DNA from: Roseiarcus sp963742305
GTDB taxonomy: Bacteria; Pseudomonadota; Alphaproteobacteria; Rhizobiales; Beijerinckiaceae
DNA: 64,000 nt
Direction of reading: 5' to 3'
Assembly (NCBI GenBank): GCA_963742305.1
Contig: CAVULN010000016.1
Span: 467,998 to 531,997 of the forward strand
Below are positions 29,045-37,143 of this stretch, piece by piece (positions within the stretch are counted from its first letter, which is position 1; each line of letters starts with the position of its first letter). The position numbers and the translations under genes were made by a program. The notes beneath the pieces were generated by a model that saw only the letters and a program-made list of their open reading frames with translations, searched no databases and was not told the origin of the DNA.

Positions 29045-30329
29045 GGCGAAACTTTCACTCGGCGTCTCGGCGCATTCGCGCCCGAACCGATAACGATGGA
29101 AGCGGCCTTATAGCCCGAGCGCACCGCGCCTTCGATCGTGGCCGGCAGGCCGGTCTGGATCCAGTCGCCGGCGAGGACGAGGTTCGCCCAGCGCGTGCGG
29201 GCGGCGGGACGCCTGGCGTTCTGCGCTGGGGTCGCGGCGAAGGTCGCGCGCTTTTCCTTGACGATCTGCCAGGGCGGCAGGCCGGGCGCAAGTCCGGTCA
29301 GCTGAACCGCTTCCCGCCAGATTTCGGCGGCGAGTTCGTCGCGCGGGCGGTCGATGAGCCGGTCGGCGTTGCTGATGGTGATCGAGATCCGGTCCGGAAA
29401 GGCGAACAGCCATTCGATCTGCCCGTTGACGACGCCGAGGATCGCCGGCTGGCCAGGAGGCGGCGTGACATGGAAATGGACGTTGAGGATGCCGCGAAAC
29501 TCGTCCGGCGCCGTCAGACCCGGAACGAGGTCGGTCGCGATCCATGGCGGCACGGCGAGAATCGCGGAATCGCCGGGGTCAAGCGTTTGCATCGCGCGGT
29601 CGAACTCGAGCGCCATGGCGCGCTGGTTCCCTCGAAGCGGATCGCCCGGAGGCGCTCGCCGAACCGCACCGGCGAACCCCGCGCGGAGAGATGAGCCAGC
29701 GCCGGATCGATGAAGCTGCTGGCGAGCCCGTGCGCCGCGAACAACGGATGGCAGGCCTTTCCGCCCAGGCCAAGCGTTTCGCGCAGCAGGGCGGCGGTGA
29801 GCGCAGCCGAGCTCTCCGGCGGAGCGGTGTTGAGCGCCGAGGTCAGAAGAGGGCCCCAGAGCCGGTCGTATAGCGGACCCTCGCACCTCATCGCCTCGCC
29901 GACCGTCGCCCCCTGCCCTTTTATGAACACGCCGAGCGGCGCGAAATATTCGCTCAGGCCCGTGTGCGGAACCCGCTTCTTCCGATCGAACAGCCACCAG
30001 GGAATCCGGCTCTCGCCAAGATCGAGCCGCCAGCGCTCGCCGCTCTTCAGATCCGCGAAATCGAAGACCGCGCGGCCTGGGTCATGCAGCGTCCCGCGCG
30101 CTCCGATCCGGTCGAGATAGTCGAGCGCCTCGCGGTTGCCCGACAAGAGGAGATGGTTGCCGTTGTCGATGACGAGGCCGAGCGTCGGATCGAGGTAGGA
30201 CCGGCAGCGGCCGCCCGCGAAGGAGGCCGCCTCATGCACGACGACCTCGGCTCCCGAATCGATGAGACGCACGGCGGCGCTGAGGCCCGCGATCCCCGCG
30301 CCGACGACATGAACGGTCCCCCCGCTCAT
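29041..30329 (-). CDS. hpnE: Hydroxysqualene oxidoreductase HpnE (one frameshift near 29626)
   Basis: This FAD-dependent amine-oxidase-like enzyme reduces hydroxysqualene to squalene in the HpnCDE route. The N-terminal dinucleotide fold is VHVVGAGIAGLSAAVRL, followed by FAGGRCRSYLDP. The C-terminal FAD segment is NLVLAGDWIQTGLPATIEG. The frame changes near 29620-29632 between RAIRFEG and QRAMALEFD. The start overlaps the hpnD stop (ATGA) and the stop overlaps the shc start. About 429 residues, normal for the family. Confidence 0.93.
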
Positions 30330-31148
30330 GGAATGCCGTAGCGCAGGAGCGCGCCGATGAGCCTGAGGCGGCTTGCTTTCGCGCGCCGGCGCGGCGGCGC
30401 GAACCCCTCTTTCATCATCCTGTCGAGGATCGAGCCATAGGCGGCGGCCATCAATCGCGGCGCCTTCACCGCCGCCCGCGGCGCCGCGCCCATGACCGCT
30501 TGCGCCTTCGTCGAAATGCTCGCGGGCGCGCGCCGCGACTTCGACGCAAGCCGCGGCGAGCTTCGGGTCGGCGGCGGCTTCAAGTGGATCCTCCGTCGTC
30601 ACGCCTGCCGCCGTGAGCGCTTCGCGCGGCAGGTAGAGCCGGCCTATGCTCGCGTCCTCGTCGATGTCGCGCAGGATGTTGGTGAGCTGGAGCGCGCGCC
30701 CGAGATGGTGGGCGAGCGCGACGCCGGGCGCCTCGGCCAGGCCAAAGACGCGCACCGAGAGTCGGCCGACGGCGGAAGCGACCCGATCGCAATAAAGGTC
30801 GAGGGTCGCCCAGTCCGGAGCGCGGATGTCCCGCTCGGCGTCCATCGCCATGCCGTCGATGACAGCCTCGAAATCCTCGCGGGCCAAACGATAGCGCCGC
30901 GTGGCCAGGGCCAAGGGTCCGAGATGAGCCGGCGCATGCCCGGCGCACATCGCCGCAATGTCGGCCCGCCAGCGATCGAGCGCGGCGAGCCGATCCGCCG
31001 CGCCCGCGGGGCCCCGGTCGTCGGCGATGTCGTCGACGGCGCGGCAGAAGCCGTAGACGGCGAACATCGCCTCGCGCTGCGCCTCCGGCAGGATGCGCAT
31101 CGCCGTATAGAAGGAGCTGCCCGCCGCGGGCGCCGCCTGCGCGCTCAT
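30326..31148 (-). CDS. hpnD: Presqualene diphosphate synthase HpnD (one frameshift near 30506)
   Basis: This prenyltransferase condenses two farnesyl diphosphates to presqualene diphosphate. The two aspartate-rich motifs are CRAVDDIADD and ILRDIDEDASIGRLYLP. One extra base near 30505-30507 shifts the frame after HFDE. The correct continuation (QAVMGAAPRAAVKAPRLM and so on) ends at the TGA overlapping hpnE. It starts with MSAQAAPAAGSSFY at 31148, overlapping the hpnC stop. Confidence 0.93.
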
Positions 31149-32020
31149 GCGGCGGCTTTCGCCCGCGCCCGCCCCAGGCGCATCATCGCGGAGCCGAGGA
31201 AGCGCGCCGCCGCCATCCCGCCGACGACAACAAAGCCCGCCTTGCCGAGATGGACGCGCTCGCTCAAGGGATCGCGGCTTTCGAGATCGCGCGCGAGGCG
31301 GCGCGCGAGCGCGTGAATCGCCGCGATCTCCGCGCCGAGCCGCACGTCCTTGATCTGAGGCACGAGCGCCGCCCCGCGCGTGACAAGTTCGCCCGTGCAG
31401 CGGGCGAGCTCGGCAAGCGCGCCATGCAGGGCGGGCGTCGCCCTCGGGGCGTCCAGCATCTCGACGGAGGCGCCGTGGCGCCCGAGCGTATCGAGCGGCA
31501 GATAGACACGGTTGAGGTCCTTGTAGTCCTTCGCGCAGTCCTGGAGATGATTGATGACCTGCAAAGCCGAGCAGAGCGCATCCGATGCGGGCCAGAGCGA
31601 CCGGTCCTCCCCGTGCACGTCGAGAACGAAACGGCCGACTGGCGCGGCGGACAGCGCGCAATAATCCATCAATTCCGCCCAGTTCGCGTAGCGGTTCTTT
31701 CGCGCGTCGAGGCGGAAGGCCTTCAGAAGATCGAGCGCATGGGTCGCGCTCAAGCCCCTCTCGGCGAGCGCGATTCTCAACGGCTCCGCGTGAGGATCGG
31801 GCGCTCCGCGTCCGGTGAGCGCATCGTCGAGATCGTCGAGGAGGCGCAGCTTCTCTTCCGGGGCCAGCGCGGGATGATCGGCGACGTCGTCGGCCGCCCG
31901 CACGAAACGGTAGAAGGCCAGAATCGGGCCGCGCCGCTCCTCGCTGAGCAGCCACGAGGCGACGGGAAAATTCTCGTCGCGATGGCCTTTGCCGGAGAGC
32001 GCCTCGGCGACCGTCGTCAT
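31145..32020 (-). CDS. hpnC: Hydroxysqualene synthase HpnC
   Basis: This 291-residue member of the squalene/phytoene synthase family converts presqualene diphosphate to hydroxysqualene. The aspartate-rich motifs are RAADDVADH and LQDCAKDYKDLNRVYLP. The start at MTTVAEALSGKGHRDENFPVASW (32020) matches the family's DENFPVAS N-terminus. A longer frame to 32215 only reads into the hpnB C-terminus. It is the only hopanoid gene here without a frame break. Both ends are ATGA overlaps. Confidence 0.95.
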   Translation of the reverse strand: MTTVAEALSGKGHRDENFPVASWLLSEERRGPILAFYRFVRAADDVADHPALAPEEKLRLLDDLDDALTGRGAPDPHAEPLRIALAERGLSATHALDLLKAFRLDARKNRYANWAELMDYCALSAAPVGRFVLDVHGEDRSLWPASDALCSALQVINHLQDCAKDYKDLNRVYLPLDTLGRHGASVEMLDAPRATPALHGALAELARCTGELVTRGAALVPQIKDVRLGAEIAAIHALARRLARDLESRDPLSERVHLGKAGFVVVGGMAAARFLGSAMMRLGRARAKAAA

Positions 32021-33322
32021 GCGCGCCCCGTCTCCCGCGCCGGCGCCTGGATTCGGCCTTTCCAGTAGCCGCCCCTCCCCCGCCAATATTGGCAGGCGGA
32101 ATCGAAGGTGAAGGCGACGTAGGCGGCGGCGATCGCGGGAAGGGCGACGCCGCCGATGAGCGGGCGCCGATAGAGCCGGAGCGTGGGCGCGAAGGAGAGC
32201 GCCATCATCGCCCATGCGAGCAGGCCCGCCGCCTGCGCCGGACCTCGCGCGAAAAGCGCGAACAGCGGCGGCGCGAGGTAGACGAGCGCCATTCCGCCGA
32301 TCGCGCCCGCGAGACGCAAAGGCGAATAGCGCAGTTCAGCGAAGGCGGAGCGCGCCACCATTCGGCGAAAATCGCCAAGCGTGGGATAGCCGCGCAAAGA
32401 GTTCGACCTCCTCTGTCAGGCCGAGCCAGATCGGCCCCTGCCGTTTCATGAGCGCGGCCAGCGCGCAATCGTCGATGAGGGCGCCGCGCACCGCCTCGAG
32501 ACCGCCCGCCGCATGAAGCGCCTCGCGCCTGACGAGCATCGAGCCGCCCGCCGCCGCGGCTGTCGCCCGCCGCGGATCGTTCACCCAGGCGAAGGGATAG
32601 AGCATCTGGAAGAAGAACACGAACGCCGGCGCGAGCCAACGCTCGGCCGCGCTCTCGCAGCGCAGCTTCACCATCAGCGACGTGAGAACGGTGCCGTTCC
32701 CGCGGGCGATGGCGACCAGACGGGAGAGCACATGGGGCGCATAGGCGATGTCGGCGTCGGTGAACAGGATGAATTCCGGCCTGGCCGCGCCGGCCTCGAC
32801 CTCGGCGAGGCCCCGGCGCATCGCGGCCAATTTGCCGGTCCAGCCGGGCGGCGGTCCGTTCCCGGCGACAATCGTGAGCCGCCCGGCGGCCTGAGCCTCG
32901 CTCGCGGCGGCCAGCGCGACAGCGGCGGTGCCGTCCGTGCTCTGGTCGTCGACCACGACCACGGAGAACGGCCCCGGATAGTCCTGGGCGAGGAGAGAGC
33001 CGACGCTGCGAGCAATCGTCTCCGCCTCGTCGCGCGCGGGGATGATCGCCACGACGCCCGGCCAGGCGTCCGACTCGTTGTTGGAGACGCGGTCGCCGAC
33101 CGCGTCGCCGCGCCTGACTTGTAGACGCGGTCGCTGACCGCGTGCGCCGCGCTCCAAAGGGCGTTCGGAAGAACGCCCGTCTGACGACGGGCTATCGAGC
33201 GCGGCTGCAATTCGAGCAGTCGCCGAATTGTCGCGCTCGCGGCAAAGCCAGAACCAGCCCCTGCCGAACAGGAGACAGGCCCAGATCGCGACTGGAAGAA
33301 GGGCAATCGCGCCAACGATCAT
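32017..33322 (-). CDS. hpnB: Hopanoid-associated glycosyltransferase HpnB (one frameshift near 32393)
   Basis: This GT2-family glycosyltransferase is found in hopanoid operons. An N-terminal membrane helix (about residues 1-22) is followed by the GT-A fold with IIPARDEAETIARS, VVVDDQSTDGTAA and the metal-binding ILFTDADIAYA. C-terminal membrane helices follow (PTLGDFRRMVARSAFAEL onward). One extra base near 32393 splits EVELFARL from GYPTLGDFRRMV. The start overlaps the hpnA stop. The biochemical substrate is not established in general for this family. Confidence 0.88.
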
Positions 33323-34408
33323 TTGAGACGCCCGTGGTCGCGGAACCAGGCGATCGCATCGGAAATACCTTCGCGATAGGGCCGCGAGACATAGCCAAGC
33401 TCGCGCCGCGCCTTGGAATCGTCGAAGAACATGTGGTGGCGAGCCATTCTGAGGCCATCCAGCGGTGATGAAGGGCTCGACGCCGCGAAGGCTTGCGAGC
33501 GTCTCCGCTCCAAAGGCGAGCGGATACAGCAGGGTCCGCGGCAGCCTGACCGTGGGCGCCCGCCGCCCGACGATGCGGGCGATGTCGGCCAGCATGTCGC
33601 CGAGTAAGACATTCTCGCCGCCGAGGATGTAGCGTTCGCCGATCCTGCCACGTTCGAGCGCGGCGATGTGCCCGGCGGCGACGTCATCGACATGCGCGAG
33701 GTTGAGCCCGGTGTCCACGAAGGCCGGCATGCGTCCCGATGCGGCCTCGACGATGATGCGCCCGGTCGGCGTCGGGCGAATGTCGCGGGGGCCGATCGGC
33801 GTCGATGGATTGACGATCACTGCCGGCAGGCGATCGCGTTCGATCATGGCCTCGACCAGGCGTTCCGCGGCGACCTTGCTCTGCTTGTAGGCGCCGATCG
33901 CCTCGCCGTCGCCGAGCGGATGGTCCTCCGTCGCGGCGGCGCCCTCGTCAAGTCTTAAGGTCGCGACGCTGCTCGTGTAGACGATGCGCTCGACGCCAGC
34001 GCGAAGCGCCTCCTCCATGACGAGGCGCGTCCCCTCGACATTGGTGCGGCGGATCTCCTCGGGATCCTTCGCCCAGAGCCGGTAGTCGGCCGCCGCATGA
34101 AAAAGGAACCGGACGCCCTTCAGCGCGGGTCCAAGCGAAGCGCGATCGCGGAGATCGCCCTCGAACACGATGTCGGCCGGGTTCAGGTTCGCGCGCGGGC
34201 TCGACGGCCGCGCCAGCACGCGGACCTCGTGGCTGCGGGCCCTGAGCGCGGCGGCGATGGCCGATCCGAGAAAGCCGCTCGCGCCGGTGACCAGGACAGT
34301 CGAAAGCCGCGAGGGCTCGCGCGCAGGCTCAGGCGCCGCCGCCCTGCCCGCCTCGCCGGCGGAGCGCAAGTCGGCCGGAGCAACGCTTTGTCCGCCGTCA
34401 CGATTCAT
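33319..34408 (-). CDS. hpnA: Hopanoid-associated sugar epimerase/dehydrogenase HpnA (one frameshift near 33462)
   Basis: This extended SDR (NAD-dependent epimerase/dehydratase-like) is found at the head of hopanoid operons. The Rossmann motif is VLVTGASGFLGSAIA, with SDR residues in YTSSVATLR and YKQSKVAAERL. One extra base near 33459-33464 shifts the frame at VEPFIT; the C-terminus continues as DGLRMARHHMFFDDSKAR to TGA 33319. ATG 34408 gives an unusual 35-residue Arg/Ala/Pro-rich extension before the Rossmann strand, and I see no start codon closer, so the true start is uncertain. Confidence 0.88.
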
Positions 34409-34451
34409 GCGTAAGGCTTACCAAATCGGGGAGAGGTATCGAAGCGCCCGC

Positions 34452-34457
34452 ATAATA
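34452..34457 (-). promoter_or_regulatory. Candidate -10 element of the hopanoid operon
   Basis: TATTAT on the minus strand lies 44 bases upstream of the hpnA ATG and matches the -10 consensus at five of six positions. No convincing -35 was found at standard spacing. Confidence 0.3.
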
Positions 34458-34665
34458 CTTCGTCATGGACCTGTTTATTCGGACGAAACCGGCTCGGCTC
34501 CCGTCTGTAGATCTCTGGCATTCTTTACCGCGATCATCCACGCTCTCGTTCAAGAGCCTCACCCGGCTTCCGGCGATGACCTCCCGGCCTTCGAGGCCGA
34601 AGCTCCAGTCGGCCCGCGAAGGCTTCGGTTCGAGGACGGCGCTTCGTCAAAAAATCGACATTTCC

Positions 34666-34694
34666 TTGACAGGCCGGCTGGAATAGATTACTGT
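34666..34694 (+). promoter_or_regulatory. Orphan plus-strand sigma-70-like promoter
   Basis: A perfect TTGACA, a 17-base spacer and TACTGT are followed by a T5 run. No annotated plus-strand gene lies downstream before the convergent GH3 gene, so it might drive a small RNA or the 17-codon ORF at 34758. Confidence 0.35.
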
Positions 34695-34757
34695 TTTTCA
34701 GAATGAAGCGACGGGGTCGGACGCGCGCTGCTCAGGGCCGCTGGGGCCGGAAGGAAA

Positions 34758-34811
34758 ATGCCCTATAAGGCTTTGAAATCCCTCAATTGGCGGAAGGAAA
34801 TCGACGCTTAA
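34758..34811 (+). CDS. Possible 17-residue small ORF
   Basis: ATG 34758 is preceded by GGAAGGAAA and followed by 17 codons (MPYKALKSLNWRKEIDA) and TAA. It is basic and has no signal or membrane segment. The only support is the ribosome site and the upstream TTGACA promoter candidate; it could be chance. Confidence 0.22.
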   Translation: MPYKALKSLNWRKEIDA

Positions 34812-34838
34812 GATCGGCCTCCTTTCGGCGCTCGAGGC

Positions 34839-36974
34839 TCATCCGGCCAATTCGATGACGCAGCTCACGAGATCGCGGGAGTCCGCGCTCTGGCCCGCGT
34901 GGATTTCAAACCGGCCCGGCTCGAGGACGCGGTCGAGGCTCGGGCCGATGAAGGAGAGATCCTCGACCGGGAGCCGCCACGTCACATCCTTGCGCTCGCC
35001 GGCCGCCAGCCCAACTTTCTGAACCCCTTTAAGCTCCAGCAGCGGCCGGGCGACGCTGGCGACGGGATCGCGCACGAACAGGAACAGCGTCGCCTCGCCA
35101 TCCGCCTCGCTCACGTTACGGACCTCGAGAGACGCCTCGATCGTATCGCCGGCTTTCACCCGCGCCGGCTCGCAACGAAGCTCGCCGAGCGCGAAGCGGC
35201 TGTACGACAGGCCGTGCCCGAACGAAAATTGCGGCGTCGGCGGCTGGTCGAGATAGGTGCTGGAATAGTGGACTCCCGGCGCATAGGGGCGGCCGGAGGG
35301 ACGCTCATTGTAGAAGATCGGAACCTGCCCGACATCGCGCGGCCAGCTCACCGGCAACCGCCCGGTCGGATTGAACCTGCCGGTCAGAACGTCGGCGACC
35401 GCGTGTCCGGCCTCGCAGCCCAGAAACCAGGTGGCGAGCGCGGCGTCGGCTCGCTCGAACAGCCACGGCAGGGTGAGCGGACGGCCTGAGGAGAGCGTCA
35501 CGACGACGCGCTTGCCAAGGCCAAGGACCGCCTCCGCGAGCGCACGCTGAACCCCTGGCAGGCCAAGATCGGTCCGGCTCGCCGCCTCGCCGCTCATCGC
35601 GGCCGCCTCGCCGAGGCACAGCACGACGACCTCCGCGTCCGCGCACAGACTGACCGCGGCGGACACGCCGGCCGTGTCCTGGCCCTCCAGGTCGACGCCG
35701 GCGGCGTGATCGATCCGGCAATGCGGCAGAGCCGCCCTGAGCCCGTCGAGAATGGACACGGCATCTTCCGGACGGCCGGCGGAAGCCCACGACCCCAGCA
35801 TTTCGCCTTGCGCCGCGGCGAGCGGGCCAATGACTGCGATGCGCCGCGTTTCAGGAGAGAGGGGCAGGACTCCCGCGCGATTGGTCAAGACCACGATCGC
35901 TCGCCGGGCCGCCTCGCGCGCGAGTTCCCGGCGCTCCGCCGCTCGAGCCGGTCGGGGCGCGGCGCGCCCGCGCCGAAAGGGGTCGTCGAACAGTCCGAGC
36001 CGCTCCTTGAGCCTGAGCACGCGCCGCACGCACATGTCGACCGCGGCCATGGCTACGAGACCGCGCTTCAGCGCCTCGGGCAGGCCCTCAACGTAGGCGC
36101 CGCTCGTCATGTCGATGTCGACGCCGGCGTTGAGGGCGAGCGCGGAGGCCTCGGCGAGATCGGCCGCCACCCCGTGATTGATGAGCTCGGCGACGGAATT
36201 GTAGTCGCTGATCAGGACGCCCTCGAAACCGAGCGTTCCCCTGAGCCAGCCTTGCAGCAGCTTGGCGTTGGCGGTCATGGCGATCCCGGCGATATCGATG
36301 AACGCCGGCATCATCGCCGCGACCCCGGAAGCCGCAGCCGCCGCAAAGGGCGGCAGATAGATCTCGCGCAGCGTTCGCTCGGAGACATCGACCGAGGCAT
36401 ATTCCCGGCCGGCGGTCACGGCGCCATAGGCGCAAAGATGCTTGGCCGTGGCGGCGAGGCTGTCGGGCGCCGCGAGGTCCGGTCCCTGGAAGCCGCGCGT
36501 CTTGGCCGCCGCCATCTGAGCCGCAACCCAGGTGTCCTCGCCCGAGCTCTCGGCGATGCGTCCCCAGCGCGGGTCGCGCGCCACGTCCACCATCGGCGCG
36601 AAGGTCAGAGCGACGCCATCCTCCGCCGCCTCTTCGGCCGCGGCGCGCGCGGTTTTCTCCCAAAGCTCCGGATCAAACAGGCAGGCTTCCGCGAGAGGGA
36701 TGGGGAAAATCGTGTGGTGGCCGTGAATGACGTCGAGCCCCAGGAGCAAGGGAACGCCGAGGCGCGAATCCTCGACCGCGAGGCGCTGGACGGCGCGAAC
36801 CTCCTCAGCTCCCCAGAGATTGAGCAGACACCCGATCCGCCCGGCTCTTATCCCTTCGTGCAGGTCGCGGAGCTCGCCCGGGCCGGTGACCGCGCGCGAC
36901 GCGGCGACCATGTTGAGCTGCCCGATCTTTTCCTCGACCGTCATCGCCGCGAGCAGTGTGTCGATGCGTCCCAT
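34839..36974 (-). CDS. bglX: GH3 beta-glucosidase, BglX type
   Basis: This retaining GH3 beta-glucosidase is about 711 residues. The catalytic domain has KHLCAYGAVTAGREY and the nucleophile aspartate in VLISDYNSVAEL. The second alpha/beta sandwich and a C-terminal fibronectin III-like domain (VRNVSEADGEATLFLFV) follow. ATG 36974 (MGRIDTLLAAMTVEEKIGQ) is preferred because a GAGGG ribosome site precedes it and it matches family N-termini; the longer frame adds 32 Arg-rich residues. No clear signal peptide, so it may be cytoplasmic. It is divergent from the ABC protein and fits release of glucose from beta-linked gluco-oligosaccharides. Confidence 0.93.
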   Translation of the reverse strand: MGRIDTLLAAMTVEEKIGQLNMVAASRAVTGPGELRDLHEGIRAGRIGCLLNLWGAEEVRAVQRLAVEDSRLGVPLLLGLDVIHGHHTIFPIPLAEACLFDPELWEKTARAAAEEAAEDGVALTFAPMVDVARDPRWGRIAESSGEDTWVAAQMAAAKTRGFQGPDLAAPDSLAATAKHLCAYGAVTAGREYASVDVSERTLREIYLPPFAAAAASGVAAMMPAFIDIAGIAMTANAKLLQGWLRGTLGFEGVLISDYNSVAELINHGVAADLAEASALALNAGVDIDMTSGAYVEGLPEALKRGLVAMAAVDMCVRRVLRLKERLGLFDDPFRRGRAAPRPARAAERRELAREAARRAIVVLTNRAGVLPLSPETRRIAVIGPLAAAQGEMLGSWASAGRPEDAVSILDGLRAALPHCRIDHAAGVDLEGQDTAGVSAAVSLCADAEVVVLCLGEAAAMSGEAASRTDLGLPGVQRALAEAVLGLGKRVVVTLSSGRPLTLPWLFERADAALATWFLGCEAGHAVADVLTGRFNPTGRLPVSWPRDVGQVPIFYNERPSGRPYAPGVHYSSTYLDQPPTPQFSFGHGLSYSRFALGELRCEPARVKAGDTIEASLEVRNVSEADGEATLFLFVRDPVASVARPLLELKGVQKVGLAAGERKDVTWRLPVEDLSFIGPSLDRVLEPGRFEIHAGQSADSRDLVSCVIELAG

Positions 36975-37143
36975 GCTTTTCCCTCGTCCCGGGCGGTCAG
37001 CCAATGATCCGATCCGTGAATTGTCCGGACGGGGCCGAGTTTCGCAAGCCCGCTTCCGCCGACACGCCAATCAGTCTCGGGCCCCGAGACGACATGGCCG
37101 GATCATGCAACAATGGGCGTGCGGGGAAAACGGGCTGAATGCG

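Larger units (their letters stand above)
34409..34838. other. Intergenic region between hpnA and the GH3 gene
   Basis: These 430 bases are less GC-rich than their neighbours and contain no long ORF. They hold the hpnA upstream region on the minus strand, plus a plus-strand promoter-like pair with a short ORF that leads to no larger plus-strand gene. Confidence 0.6.

Noticed and set aside
29514..31955. Apparent 813-codon fusion of HpnD and HpnE
   Set aside because: Created by a single-base shift in hpnD that joins its frame to hpnE; the natural ATGA junction at 30326-30329 is still present.
32336..34408. Apparent 690-codon HpnA-HpnB fusion protein
   Set aside because: Also due to one extra base in hpnA; the authentic hpnA stop and hpnB start overlap at 33319-33322.
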